NCBI GenBank assembly: GCA_964583605.1
Contig: CAZOWL010000023.1
Location: forward strand, 1 to 46,201
Origin: CAZOWL01 sp964583605
GTDB lineage: Bacteria > Pseudomonadota > Gammaproteobacteria > Chromatiales > Chromatiaceae
Reading direction: 5' to 3'
DNA: 46,201 bases
This document shows positions 16,243-25,658 of this stretch, piece by piece (position 1 is the first letter of the stretch; the number at the start of each line of letters is the position of its first letter). The notes below the pieces were generated by a model. It searched no databases, was not told the DNA's origin, and saw nothing but the letters and a program-made list of their open reading frames with translations. The translations under genes were made by a program, and so were the position numbers.

Positions 16243-17301
16243 GTGGGCCGAGAGCTCCGACTCCTGGTCCCAGGTCTGTTTGGACCGGCACCGTGGAGCG
16301 GTGAACCGAGCGAGCCTCAAGTGGCGGAAGGACTGCCGCGACCGCGCCAGATCGAGCGCTTCCTGGCGCGCGCCGACGCGCTCTCCACGCAAACGCGCGA
16401 TCCATGGTCCGCGCTCTTCGCCGCCTTTGATCTGCCGATCTCGCCCGGACGAGACCTGCCGAGCGCTCCGTTCTGCCGTCTCGCTGAGGCGCCCGACAGC
16501 GATCTCAACGGCTATTGGCTGCACGCCGAACCGGTGCATCTCCGCGCCGATCGCGATCGGGTCCGGCTGTTCGACAGCCACTTCCTTGACCTCGACGCGG
16601 CGGAGGCCGACGCGCTCATCAGCCTCTTCAATGCACATTTCACCGACGCCGATCTCCGGCTATCCTGCACCAGAGCGGAACGGTGGTACCTCCGGGTCGA
16701 CACCGAGCCAGACCTGACCACGACGCCGATTGACCGGGTCATCAGCCAGCCGATCGACCCATTCCTGCCGAGCGGCCGGGACGCGCGGCGCTGGGGCGCC
16801 CTGCTCAACGAGACCCAGATGCTCCTGCACCAGAGTACCGTCAACCAGCGCCGGGAGGCCTCAGGCCGGCCGACCGTGAACAGCATCTGGCCCTGGGGAG
16901 GCGGGAAGCTGCCGAGTCCCCCTGAGGCAACACCTGACTTCACCGTCTATGCCAGCGCCCCGTTGGCGGTTGGTCTGGCGCGCTGGGCCGGCGCAGCGCG
17001 CGCGGACGCGGGTGGCGGACTGCCGCCGTTCGCTGAGACAGCGGCAAGCGGTAACGCACTCGTCTTCTGGGATGATCCTCTCTCAGCGCTTCGAATGCGC
17101 GACGCCGAAGGGTGGCGCGCGGCGATCCTCGAGCTCGATAGGTGGCTCGCGGCCGCGCCCGGCGCGATGCGCCACGGCGAGCTCGCTCAGCTCACACTGG
17201 ATCCGGGGCTCGGCACCTGCTATCGGCTGACGCGACACGCCTACCGTCGCATCTGGCGGCGGCCGGTGCGCTTCACGGAGCACCTCGTCGAGGCAGACTG
17301 A
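16243..17301 (+). CDS. RpfE-family conserved protein
   Basis: A 352-residue soluble protein of the family named after Xanthomonas RpfE. Recognisable segments are GYWLHAEPVHLRADRDRVRLFDS, AERWYLRV, RRWGALLNETQMLLHQSTVNQRR and GRPTVNSIWPWGGGKLP. The family's biochemical function is not established; a link to phosphoglycerate-mutase-like folds has been proposed. GTG 16243 is preferred to TTG 16228 because GAGGGG lies 7 bases ahead. It follows hom after 26 bases and precedes the MarC gene by 7 bases, so it lies within one operon. Confidence 0.75.
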   Translation: MGRELRLLVPGLFGPAPWSGEPSEPQVAEGLPRPRQIERFLARADALSTQTRDPWSALFAAFDLPISPGRDLPSAPFCRLAEAPDSDLNGYWLHAEPVHLRADRDRVRLFDSHFLDLDAAEADALISLFNAHFTDADLRLSCTRAERWYLRVDTEPDLTTTPIDRVISQPIDPFLPSGRDARRWGALLNETQMLLHQSTVNQRREASGRPTVNSIWPWGGGKLPSPPEATPDFTVYASAPLAVGLARWAGAARADAGGGLPPFAETAASGNALVFWDDPLSALRMRDAEGWRAAILELDRWLAAAPGAMRHGELAQLTLDPGLGTCYRLTRHAYRRIWRRPVRFTEHLVEAD

Positions 17302-17308
17302 GACAGAC

Positions 17309-17935
17309 ATGGACTTCGTCTCCGCCGCGATCCTGCTCTTTATCATCATGGATCCGCTCGGCAACATCCCGGTCTTCCACGCGCTGCTCGCGCACTACCC
17401 ACGCCGGCGACGGCTCACGATCATCTCTCGCGAGCTGTTGATCGCTTATAGCGTCCTCATGGCTTTCCTGCTCGCGGGCGAGACCATCCTCGATTATCTT
17501 GGCCTGAAACAACCCGCGCTCGGCATTGCCGGCGGGGTCGTGCTCCTCATCATCGCGCTGCGCATGGTGTTCCCCGACCGGCGTGAGGAGCCTGCTGGCG
17601 CACGGGCCGCCAATGCATCGGACGAGCCCTTCATCGTGCCTCTCGCCGTGCCCATGATCGCCGGTCCGTCGGCCGTCGCCGCACTGCTGCTCCTCGTGAG
17701 CCGCGACCCGCAGCGGCTATGGCTCTGGTGGGGCGCCATGACCGTGGCCTGGGCCAGCAGCGCCGCCATCCTGATCCTCTCGGGCCTGCTGATGGGGATC
17801 CTCGGGCCGCGCACGCTACGGGCCCTGGTTCGCCTGACGGGCATGCTGCTGATCATGATGGCCATCCAGATGCTGATGGACGGCGTGACGGCCTACATCG
17901 TCACCTTGCCCGCGGCCTCATCACCGATACGTTGA
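17309..17935 (+). CDS. MarC-family integral membrane protein
   Basis: A 208-residue protein with six predicted membrane helices. Family text: AAILLFIIMDPLGNIPVFHALL near the start, LLIAYSVLMAFLLAGETILDYLGLKQPALGIAGGVVLLIIALRMVFP, PFIVPLAVPMIAGPSAVAALLLLVS, and a final RLTGMLLIMMAIQMLMDGV. MarC/UPF0056 proteins are inner-membrane proteins whose substrate is unproven (amino-acid transport or efflux has been suggested). It starts 7 bases after the RpfE-like gene and ends facing yheT, with only 35 bases between the stops. Confidence 0.9.
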   Translation: MDFVSAAILLFIIMDPLGNIPVFHALLAHYPRRRRLTIISRELLIAYSVLMAFLLAGETILDYLGLKQPALGIAGGVVLLIIALRMVFPDRREEPAGARAANASDEPFIVPLAVPMIAGPSAVAALLLLVSRDPQRLWLWWGAMTVAWASSAAILILSGLLMGILGPRTLRALVRLTGMLLIMMAIQMLMDGVTAYIVTLPAASSPIR

Positions 17936-17970
17936 CGCGGTATCGGCGTGCGAGTCCTTCGCCGCTGCGC

Positions 17971-18981
17971 TCAAGGTGCGGCTCCCGCGCTCGCCGCCGC
18001 AACCCGTGCTCCGGTTGCTGATTGGCCTACGACGCCGCGCAAATGCCGGAGGATGCGTCGTTCGAGCCAGAAGACGGGGCGCCCCGGTATCGAGCCCGCG
18101 ATGAAGCCCATATGGCCGCCGCGGGCGCTGAGCTCGAGCGTCACGCCGGGGCCAAGCTCGTGCTCGTAAGGGATGGTGCGCGGGTACATGAAGGGATCGT
18201 CAAGCGCGTGGACAATCAGCGTCGGCGTCGTGATCGCGTGCAAGAACTGCCGGCTGCTGCAACGCTGATAATAGTCGAAGGCGCCTTTGAAGCCGTTGAG
18301 CGGCGCCGTGATGCGGTCATCGAAGGCGTCGAAGTCCGCGATCTCATCGAGATCGACCGAGAGCGGCGAGCGCCGGTCCGCAAATTTGCGCCGATAGCTG
18401 CTCTTGATCTTCACCAGCAGATGGCTCCGGTAGAGCCGCGATAGGCCCTGGTTGAGCCGCAGCATCGCGTCGCGCAGGACGAAGGGTACCGACGCCGCGA
18501 TCGCGCTCGCGACCAAGGGCCGCTCGGTCTCGCCAAGGTACTTGAGGAGCAGGTTCCCACCGAGCGAGAAGCCGATGGCCGCCAGCAGCGGCCCCTCGGG
18601 GTCACCAGCCAGCGTCGCCAGAACCTCGGCGACGTCGGCGCTCGCCCCGGAGTGATATCCACGGGCCAAGCGATTGGGCTCGCCGCTGCTGCCGCGCAGG
18701 TGCATGAAGATCGGGCAGAAGCCGTCTGCCATCAGGGCGAGCAGCAGAGGGCTCGTGTAATGTGAGCGTAGATCGCCCTCGAGACCGTGTATAAGGAGCA
18801 CGCGCGGGCCAGACGTATCCGCCACGGCCAGGTCGATGAAATCCCCGTCGGCGAGCTCGATGCGTCGTCGTGCCAGCGCCAAGGGCGCTCCGCGCCGAGC
18901 GAGACTCGGCCACAAGGTCTGCAGGTGGGGTCCGGGGAGCCACCAGGCCGGACGAAACGGGCTATCGATAAGCTTACCCAT
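17971..18981 (-). CDS. yheT: YheT-type alpha/beta hydrolase
   Basis: A 336-residue alpha/beta-fold hydrolase. The nucleophile elbow is GFSLGGNLLLKYLGE (Ser in G-x-S-x-G). Typical YheT text includes FRPAWWLPGPHLQTLWPSL at the N-terminus, RVLLIHGLEGDLRSHY (oxyanion region), a later DPFMYP (acid) and GGHMGFIAG (catalytic His). Substrates are unknown for most members; short-chain ester hydrolysis is the usual assumption. Start choice is uncertain: an upstream in-frame ATG at 19002 has GGAGG directly abutting it, too close to be ideal, while homologous text begins near 18981. It is convergent with the MarC gene. Confidence 0.88.
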   Translation of the reverse strand: MGKLIDSPFRPAWWLPGPHLQTLWPSLARRGAPLALARRRIELADGDFIDLAVADTSGPRVLLIHGLEGDLRSHYTSPLLLALMADGFCPIFMHLRGSSGEPNRLARGYHSGASADVAEVLATLAGDPEGPLLAAIGFSLGGNLLLKYLGETERPLVASAIAASVPFVLRDAMLRLNQGLSRLYRSHLLVKIKSSYRRKFADRRSPLSVDLDEIADFDAFDDRITAPLNGFKGAFDYYQRCSSRQFLHAITTPTLIVHALDDPFMYPRTIPYEHELGPGVTLELSARGGHMGFIAGSIPGRPVFWLERRILRHLRGVVGQSATGARVAAASAGAAP

Positions 18982-19119
18982 AGCCCGCGAATGATGGCTC
19001 ATCCTCCGCGCCTGCGCCAGCCTTTGTGGCACCGGCAACGGCCCAGGACCGTCACCGCATCCCGGTGTGCTTTGTGGTAGCTTATGCCGCTCCGAGTCAG
19101 GGTGTAAGGATTCTTCGAG

Positions 19120-20472
19120 ATGTTGAGACGACTCCCGGCCATCATCGCAGCCTGCGGTCTCGGCCTGCCCCTCCTGGGACAGGCGGCGGACCTGCTGCAG
19201 ATCTATGATATCGCCGTCGAGAGCGACCCGACGCTACGAGAGGCCGAGCAGCAGCTGTTCGCGACCCGTGAGATCAAGCCCCAGGCACGCGCGCTCTTGC
19301 TGCCGAACCTCGGGCTACAGGGCAATCTGGATTACACGAACAGGAAGACCGAGGGGGCGACGCAGGGCTTCGGCTCATTCAATCGCAACGACACCTTCGA
19401 CTCGCACGAGGTCTCGGCCGTCCTCACCCAATCCGTCTACAACCGTGCCAACTGGATCCAGCTGGGTCAGGCCGATTCAACGATCGCTCAAGCCGAGGCA
19501 CAGTATCGCGATGCGCAGATCGAGCTCATGGTGCGCACGACCGAGGCCTATTTCGCCGTCCTCAGGGCGTCCGATGCGGTGCGCGTCCAGGAGGCCTTGG
19601 TCCGCGCCAATGAGCGGCAGCTCGAGCAATCCAAGCAGCGCTTTGAGGTCGGGCTGGTCGCGATCACCGACGTCAACGAGAGCCAGGCCGCCTTCGACCG
19701 CTCGCGGGCCAACCTGATCGCCGCAGAAAATAACTTGAACAATGCGTGGGAAGCGCTGCGCCGGATCGTCGGACCGATCGAGCTGCCGCTGTCACGTCTC
19801 GGCGATCAGCTGCCCCTGGCGCCGCCTGAGCCGAACGACATCGACCAATGGGCCGAGACGGCGTTGCAGAGCAACTTCGGCGTCATCGCGGCGCAGCAGG
19901 CGGCCCAGGCGGCGAAGCAGCAGATCGAGATCGAGCGCAGCGGCTACTTCCCGACGCTCGACCTGCAGGCCGGGTATAGCCTAGCGCGCACCGACGCGGA
20001 GTTCGGCACCGACTCAGACACCGCCTTCGTCGGCCTTCAGCTGAACGTGCCCATCTACCAGGGTGGGGCCGTGGCCTCGCGCACGCGCCAGGCCGGGCAC
20101 GACCTCGGCGCCGCGCAAGACCGTCTGGATCAGCAGCGCCGAGCCGTGCTCAATCAGGTCAAGGACGCGTTTCGCGGTGTGCTGTCTAGCATCAGCGACG
20201 TCCAGGCCCGTCAGGCGGCGATTGTCTCGGCGCGAAGCGCCCTGGAGTCGACTCAGGCCGGTCTCGAGGTCGGCACCCGTACCCAGGTCGACGTCCTCAA
20301 TGCCCAACAGCTACTGTTCGAGGCCGAGTTCGAGTACCTGAGCTCCCGTTACGACTACATCATCAACGGCGTGAAGCTCCACCAGGCCACCAGCACCCTG
20401 ACGCGCGATGTGCTCGCCAATGGTAACGCCTGGCTCAATCCGAATGACCTGGTGCCACCGCCACGCTATTGA
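19120..20472 (+). CDS. tolC: TolC-family outer membrane channel protein
   Basis: A 450-residue outer-membrane export channel. A signal peptide (about residues 1-22, ending GQAAD) is followed by the TolC repeat architecture: two related halves rich in Gln, Ala and Glu heptads. Landmarks are LLQIYDIAVESDPTLREAEQQ, FNRNDTFDSHEVSAVLTQSVYNRANW, TEAYFAVLRASDAVRVQEA, RFEVGLVAITDVNESQAAFDR and, in the second half, GLEVGTRTQVDVLNAQQLLFEAEFEY. It serves as exit duct for tripartite efflux pumps and type I secretion. No pump partner lies in the window, as with the stand-alone tolC of many gammaproteobacteria. Confidence 0.95.
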   Translation: MLRRLPAIIAACGLGLPLLGQAADLLQIYDIAVESDPTLREAEQQLFATREIKPQARALLLPNLGLQGNLDYTNRKTEGATQGFGSFNRNDTFDSHEVSAVLTQSVYNRANWIQLGQADSTIAQAEAQYRDAQIELMVRTTEAYFAVLRASDAVRVQEALVRANERQLEQSKQRFEVGLVAITDVNESQAAFDRSRANLIAAENNLNNAWEALRRIVGPIELPLSRLGDQLPLAPPEPNDIDQWAETALQSNFGVIAAQQAAQAAKQQIEIERSGYFPTLDLQAGYSLARTDAEFGTDSDTAFVGLQLNVPIYQGGAVASRTRQAGHDLGAAQDRLDQQRRAVLNQVKDAFRGVLSSISDVQARQAAIVSARSALESTQAGLEVGTRTQVDVLNAQQLLFEAEFEYLSSRYDYIINGVKLHQATSTLTRDVLANGNAWLNPNDLVPPPRY

Positions 20473-20576
20473 AGCCAAAGGCCCGCACAGCAGCGGCGGA
20501 CCCTTCCATCGCTCTACGGCTCATGTTCTGAGCATGCTCGCCCATTGCACCAATCACGAGCGCTGACCCATTACCC

Positions 20577-21680
20577 ATGTCCGGAAACAGCTTCGGCAAG
20601 CTCTTCGTCGTCACCAGCTTCGGTGAGAGCCATGGCCCGGCCATCGGCGGGATCGTTGACGGGTGTCCGCCCGGCTTGCCACTCTCTGCAGCCGACCTGC
20701 AGCGTGACCTCGATCGGCGGCGCCCCGGCACGTCCCGACACACGACGCAACGGCGTGAGCGGGACAGGGTGCAGATCCTCTCAGGCCTGCTCGATGGCAT
20801 CACGACAGGCACGCCGATCGGACTGATCATCCACAACGAGGACCAGAGATCGAAGGACTACGCCGAGATCGCCACCAAGTTCCGCCCCGGACACGCCGAT
20901 TACACCTACACGATGAAGTATGGGATCCGGGATCCGCGTGGCGGCGGCCGCTCCTCGGCACGCGAGACCGCCATCCGGGTGGCCGCCGGCGCGATCGCGA
21001 GGCAGTACCTGCGACAGCGTCACGGGATCGAGATTCGCGGCTATCTCTCGCAGCTCGGGCCGATCCGGCCGGGGGCGCTGGATTGGGACGCCATCGATCA
21101 GAACCCCTTCTTCTGTCCGGACCCGTCAGTCGTCCCAGAGCTCGAGGCCTTCATGGATGCCCTGCGCAAGGACGGCGACTCGATCGGTGCCGAGGTGACC
21201 GTGATTGCGACCGGCGTACCACCTGGGCTAGGTGAGCCGGTATTCGATCGCCTCGATGCCGACATCGCCCATGCCCTGATGAGCATCAACGCCGTCAAAG
21301 GCGTTGAGATCGGTGCCGGCTTCGCTGCCGTCACGCAGCGCGGCAGCGAGCACCGCGACCTGATGACGCCGGAGGGCTTTCTCAGCAACCATGCCGGCGG
21401 TGTCCTCGGCGGCATCTCCACCGGCCAAGATCTCGTCGCACGGCTGGCCCTAAAGCCGACCTCTAGCATTCGGCTGCCCGGTCGCACCATCGACTCGCAG
21501 GGTGCCGCGACCGAGATCGTCACCACCGGGCGTCACGACCCCTGTGTCGGGATCCGCGCGACGCCGATCGCCGAGGCCATGCTCGCCCTGGTCCTGGTCG
21601 ATCATCTGCTGCGTCACCGCGGCCAGAACGCCGAGGTCAAGCCGACGACCCCGCGTCTGCCACCGCAGGCCCCGGCCTGA
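20577..21680 (+). CDS. aroC: Chorismate synthase
   Basis: A 367-residue, FMN-dependent enzyme that turns EPSP into chorismate, the last step of the shikimate pathway. The family signatures are present: GNSFGKLFVVTSFGESHGPAIGGIVDG at the start, DLDRRRPGTSRHTTQR, then GGGRSSARETAIRVAAGAIA, NAVKGVEIG and SNHAGGVLGGISTGQDLVARLALKPTSSI, with RHDPCVGIRA near the end. The length is normal. The MFS transporter gene starts about 45 bases later on the same strand. Confidence 0.97.
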   Translation: MSGNSFGKLFVVTSFGESHGPAIGGIVDGCPPGLPLSAADLQRDLDRRRPGTSRHTTQRRERDRVQILSGLLDGITTGTPIGLIIHNEDQRSKDYAEIATKFRPGHADYTYTMKYGIRDPRGGGRSSARETAIRVAAGAIARQYLRQRHGIEIRGYLSQLGPIRPGALDWDAIDQNPFFCPDPSVVPELEAFMDALRKDGDSIGAEVTVIATGVPPGLGEPVFDRLDADIAHALMSINAVKGVEIGAGFAAVTQRGSEHRDLMTPEGFLSNHAGGVLGGISTGQDLVARLALKPTSSIRLPGRTIDSQGAATEIVTTGRHDPCVGIRATPIAEAMLALVLVDHLLRHRGQNAEVKPTTPRLPPQAPA

Positions 21681-21725
21681 GGGCCCGCCTTGCCTGTCTT
21701 GCCCGGGGCCCCGGGCTGCCCGGCC

Positions 21726-22865
21726 ATGCCCTATTGGCGACTCGCGAGCTACTACTTCTTCTACTTCGGCTCACTCGGAGCCCTCGTGCCCTATTGGGGC
21801 CTCTACCTCCAGGAGCGGGGCTACTCGCCACTGGCGATCGGGCAGCTGATCGCCATCCTGATGGCAACCAAGATCGTCGCGCCCAACCTCTGGGGCTGGC
21901 TGGCCGACCACTCGGGACAGCGGATGCCGATCGTGCGGTTCGCCTCGCTGTTCGCAGCACTGAGCTTCGGCGGGGTCTTCCTTGTCGACGATCTGGCCGA
22001 GATGGCCATGGTGATCATCCTCTTCAGCTTTTTCTGGAATGCCTCGCTGCCCCAGATGGAGGCCGTCACCTTCAGCCACCTCCGCGAGCGGGTGAGTCGC
22101 TATGCCAGTGTTCGGCTGTGGGGATCCGTCGGGTTCATCCTGGCGGTCAGCCTGCTGGGCCTCGGGCTCGAGCACCTCGGCACCGGATTGGTGCCGCTCG
22201 TGGTGCTGATGCTCTACTTCGGCATCTGGCTCAGCACACTGGCCGTTCCCGAGGGACCGCCGCACCAGACGCGTCACCCTACCCCATCGGTCCTCCGGCT
22301 CTTGCAGCGCCGCGAGATCCAGGCCTTCCTGGCAAGCACCCTGCTGATGCAGCTGAGCCACGGCGCCTATTACGCCTTTTATTCCATCTATCTCGAGGCA
22401 TCCGGCTATGCCAGCCTGGCGGTCGGAGGGCTGTGGGCCTGGGCGGTGCTCGTCGAGGTCATCGTCTTCCTCGGGATGCACCGGCTGCTCGAAGTCTATG
22501 GCGCGCGGCGGATTCTGCTGGTCAGCTTCGCGCTGGCGGTCCTGCGTTGGCTTTTGATCAGCACCTTCATCGAGGTGCCGGCCGTGCAGATCCTGGCCCA
22601 AGCAATGCATGCGGCAACCTTCGGTGCCTTTCATGCCGCGGCAATCCATCTGACCTATCATTACTTCCCTGGCCGGACGCAGGGCCGCGGGCAGGCCCTC
22701 TACAATAGCCTGAGCTTCGGCGTCGGCGGTGCGGTAGGTGCGTTACTGAGCGGCTATCTGTGGACCTCTGCGGGAGCCGACGTGACCTTTGCCGTCAGCG
22801 CGATCGCGGCCGCCATCGCCTGGCTGACCGTTTGGCGCTGGGTCGACCCCCAACATCGCTATTGA
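21726..22865 (+). CDS. MFS transporter (PPP/HcaT-like)
   Basis: A 379-residue membrane protein with about 12 predicted helices, of the phenylpropionate-permease-like branch of the major facilitator superfamily. The start is set at 21726 (MPYWRLASYYFFYFGSLGALVPYWGLYLQERGYSPLAIGQL), where family members begin; the upstream 36 bases of open frame are Pro/Gly-rich and unlikely. Other landmarks are WGWLADHSGQRM (the A-loop), LRERVSRYASVRLWGSVGFI and GQALYNSLSFGVGGAVGALLSGYLW. The substrate is unknown. It lies downstream of aroC, possibly co-transcribed, and is followed by copy 2 of the 121-bp repeat. Confidence 0.88.
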   Translation: MPYWRLASYYFFYFGSLGALVPYWGLYLQERGYSPLAIGQLIAILMATKIVAPNLWGWLADHSGQRMPIVRFASLFAALSFGGVFLVDDLAEMAMVIILFSFFWNASLPQMEAVTFSHLRERVSRYASVRLWGSVGFILAVSLLGLGLEHLGTGLVPLVVLMLYFGIWLSTLAVPEGPPHQTRHPTPSVLRLLQRREIQAFLASTLLMQLSHGAYYAFYSIYLEASGYASLAVGGLWAWAVLVEVIVFLGMHRLLEVYGARRILLVSFALAVLRWLLISTFIEVPAVQILAQAMHAATFGAFHAAAIHLTYHYFPGRTQGRGQALYNSLSFGVGGAVGALLSGYLWTSAGADVTFAVSAIAAAIAWLTVWRWVDPQHRY

Positions 22866-22898
22866 GCCAAAGCTCGAACCGGAGAAGAAGGGGCGCTA

Positions 22899-23019
22899 AC
22901 GATCATGCGACGAGGCGAGCCACCCCAGATGATGAAAGGTCGCCTCGCCCCTGATCGTTCCCTCACCCCAACCCTCTCCCAGACGGCGAGGGAGCGAACG
23001 TGCTTCGCGAATTTCATTG
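22899..23019. repeat. 121-bp palindromic repeat, copy 2
   Basis: 121 bases flanked by TA (22897-22898 and 23020-23021), in the same orientation as copies 1 and 3. It differs from copy 3 at about 7 positions. It sits between the MFS gene and glgX, where its hairpins could act as a transcript end or mRNA-stabilising structure. The five bases GCGCT before the left TA also match the flank of copy 1 in part. Confidence 0.9.
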
Positions 23020-23168
23020 TAGAGGGCACGCGGTCAGCGACCTGGCCTCCCTGTACGGCCGTGCGCTCCGCCCAGTCATGCGCATCACTCGGCTGACGCG
23101 CCGGCCCGCCAGCGGAGCGATGTCGCGGAACGACCCACGTTGAATGATTCATGCAATTGGTATAACCC

Positions 23169-25250
23169 ATGATCGGACCCTACGAGACCCGCCCCGGCCG
23201 CCGCTATCCGTCCGGAGCCTCAGTGGAGGAGATCGGCGTCAACTTCTCCGTCTACAGCCGGCACGCCGTCGCGGCCGAGCTGGTGCTCTTCGAGACAGCA
23301 GCCAGCACCGAACCGTTTCAGGTCATTACGCTCGACCCCCAGGTCAACCACACCTTCTTCACCTGGCATGTGCTGGTGGTGGACCTGCCACCCGGCACCC
23401 TTTACACGTGGCGTCTGGACGGGCCCTTCGATCCACGCGGCCATGGTTGGCGTTTTGATCGGCGGGTCGAGCTGGTCGACCCATGGGCACGCGCGGTGAG
23501 CACGCTCTCATGGAATCGATGGCGGCGGCAGCGGGAAGGGGTACAGGCCCATGATTCACCGCGTGCCGTCGTCTTGGCTGACGAGTACGACTGGGAGGGC
23601 GACCAACCGCTGCCGATCCCGTCAGAGGACACCATCATTTACGAGCTGCACGTCGGGGGCTTCACCCGCCACCCTTCATCCGGTGTGCGCCATCCCGGCA
23701 CCTTCGCCGGACTGAGCGAGAAGATCCCGTACCTGCAGGCCCTAGGGATCACCCATGTCGAGCTGATGCCGATCATGGCCTTCGATGTCCAGGACGTGCC
23801 CCAAGCCGTCTGGGAGAAGGGGTTGACGAATTTCTGGGGCTACAGCACCCACAGCTTCTTCTCCCCGCATCCGGGCTATTGCATCAACCCCGAGCTCGGC
23901 ACGCACCGCCGCGAGCTTCGCGATATGGTCAAGGCCCTGCACCGCGCCGGCATCGGCGTGATCCTCGATGTGGTCTTCAATCACACCGCCGAGGGCGGCG
24001 ACAAGGGCCCGGTCATGAATTTCAAGGGCTTCGGCAATGAGACCTTCTATTGCCTGGACCAGATCGACAAATCCATCTATCTCGATTTCACCGGCTGCGG
24101 CAATACCTTCAATGCCAATCACCCCTTTGTCACCCGCTTCGTTCTCGATTGCCTCGAGTATTGGGTGCGGGAGATGCACGTCGACGGCTTTCGCTTCGAT
24201 CTGGCCAGCGCGCTGGCCCGCGATGCGACTGGGCTGCCGATGGCGCATCCGCCCCTGATCTGGGGCATCGAGCTGTCGGAGACGCTCGCCAATTCCAAGA
24301 TCATCGCCGAGGCATGGGACGCCGCGGGCCTCTATCAAGTCGGCAGCTTTCCCGGGTACCGCTGGATGGAGTGGAATGGCCGGTATCGCGACAGCATCCG
24401 CCGCTTCGTCCGCGGTGATCCGGGGCTGATCGATGAGGTCGCCACACGCATCGCCGGAAGCAGTGACCTCTACGAGGCAAACTTACGCTTGCCGATCAAC
24501 AGCATCAACTTCATCACCTGCCACGACGGCTTCACATTGGCCGACCTGGTGAGCTACGAGCGCAAGCGCAATGAGGCGAACCACGAGGACAATCGCGACG
24601 GCGCCGATGACAATCTAAGCTGGAACTGCGGCGCCGAGGGACCGACCGATGATCCGGAGATCCTCGCCCTGCGCCACCGCCAGGTGCGAAATTTCCTCGC
24701 CCTCCTGCTGCTAAGCCAGGGCATCCCGATGTTGCTGGCCGGCGACGAAGTGCTGCGCAGCCAGGGCGGCAATAACAATGCCTGGTGCCAAGACAACCCG
24801 ACCGGCTGGCTCGATTGGTCGCTGATCGAGAGGCACCACGACCTGTTGCGCTTCACCCGCGAGCTGATAGGGCTGCGCAAGCGACACCCCAGCCTCAAGC
24901 GGCGACATTTCCTGTCCGGGCGGCACCGGGCCCCGACCGATCTGCCTGATATCGCCTGGCACGGCTTGGAGCTCGACGACCCTGCGTGGAAGGACAGCTC
25001 GGCACGGGTGCTCGCCTTCACGCTGGCGGGCCGGACCGACGAAGAGCCGCCGCTGCATGTGCTGCTCAACATGGACCATGTTCCGCACGACTTTGCCCTG
25101 CCGAGCCTATCCGACCGGGCGTGGCACAGAGCTGTCGATACCGGGCTCCAGCCACCGGAGGACGTGGTGCCTCCGCTCGAGCAGCCACTCGTCGACGGAA
25201 CGCGCTATCATGCCGCCCCTCATACGCTTGTCGTCTTGGAGGGCCGCTAG
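23169..25250 (+). CDS. glgX: Glycogen debranching enzyme GlgX
   Basis: A 693-residue GH13 debranching enzyme that hydrolyses alpha-1,6 branches of phosphorylase-limited glycogen. The N-terminal CBM48 domain (about 10-110) carries GRRYPSGASVEEIGVNFSVYSRHA. The catalytic barrel has DVVFNHTAEGG (motif I), VDGFRFDLASALARD (nucleophile Asp), IIAEAWDAAGLY (acid/base Glu) and NFITCHDGFTLADLVSY (HD motif). NRDGADDNLSWNCGAEGPTDD and NNAWCQDNPTGWLDW are GlgX-specific. The length is normal and all catalytic residues are in place. It stands about 300 bases from the MFS gene and is followed by a DUF4912 gene, as in other glycogen-related clusters. Confidence 0.96.
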   Translation: MIGPYETRPGRRYPSGASVEEIGVNFSVYSRHAVAAELVLFETAASTEPFQVITLDPQVNHTFFTWHVLVVDLPPGTLYTWRLDGPFDPRGHGWRFDRRVELVDPWARAVSTLSWNRWRRQREGVQAHDSPRAVVLADEYDWEGDQPLPIPSEDTIIYELHVGGFTRHPSSGVRHPGTFAGLSEKIPYLQALGITHVELMPIMAFDVQDVPQAVWEKGLTNFWGYSTHSFFSPHPGYCINPELGTHRRELRDMVKALHRAGIGVILDVVFNHTAEGGDKGPVMNFKGFGNETFYCLDQIDKSIYLDFTGCGNTFNANHPFVTRFVLDCLEYWVREMHVDGFRFDLASALARDATGLPMAHPPLIWGIELSETLANSKIIAEAWDAAGLYQVGSFPGYRWMEWNGRYRDSIRRFVRGDPGLIDEVATRIAGSSDLYEANLRLPINSINFITCHDGFTLADLVSYERKRNEANHEDNRDGADDNLSWNCGAEGPTDDPEILALRHRQVRNFLALLLLSQGIPMLLAGDEVLRSQGGNNNAWCQDNPTGWLDWSLIERHHDLLRFTRELIGLRKRHPSLKRRHFLSGRHRAPTDLPDIAWHGLELDDPAWKDSSARVLAFTLAGRTDEEPPLHVLLNMDHVPHDFALPSLSDRAWHRAVDTGLQPPEDVVPPLEQPLVDGTRYHAAPHTLVVLEGR

Positions 25251-25658
25251 CGCAGCGCGCCGCGTCTTCCTTTGACTGGCCTTGGGCCGATGGTTACAGT
25301 TGCTTGAACGCCGCTCGCCAAGACAATCGTAGAGGGTGTGCGGCGGAGCGGGCAGGCGTCCTTTGGCGCGCTGGCCTGCCGTCTCAACACATAACGGAGT
25401 CCTCCGGTGATTGCGACTCCCATAATGGCCATCCGCCATTGGCGGATGCCTCCGGTACGCCGCCCACGGTCACGCAGAGTCGGGAACCCAGCGCAACGCG
25501 CTCGCGCCAGCATGAGCGGCGGCTCCGGTCAGGCGACTCCGCGGTGGTCCCGGGACGAGCACCACGGCCGGGCGATCCGCATGCCGCGCGTCCTGGGCGT
25601 GACCCGGACAAGACGATGACCTGGACGGCGATCGCGCGCGCCGGCGCCGCCGGCAAGC
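25251..25658. other. Intergenic region between glgX and the DUF4912 gene
   Basis: About 408 bases without a supported gene. A perfect 9-bp inverted repeat with a 1-base centre lies at 25430-25448 (CATCCGCCA/TGGCGGATG), more like a protein-binding palindrome than a terminator. An open frame runs through on the plus strand but has no start signal and atypical composition. Confidence 0.4.

Noticed and set aside
25423..25450. Palindrome between glgX and the DUF4912 gene as a terminator
   Set aside because: The 1-base centre cannot form a good hairpin loop and no T-run follows; a protein-binding site is as likely.
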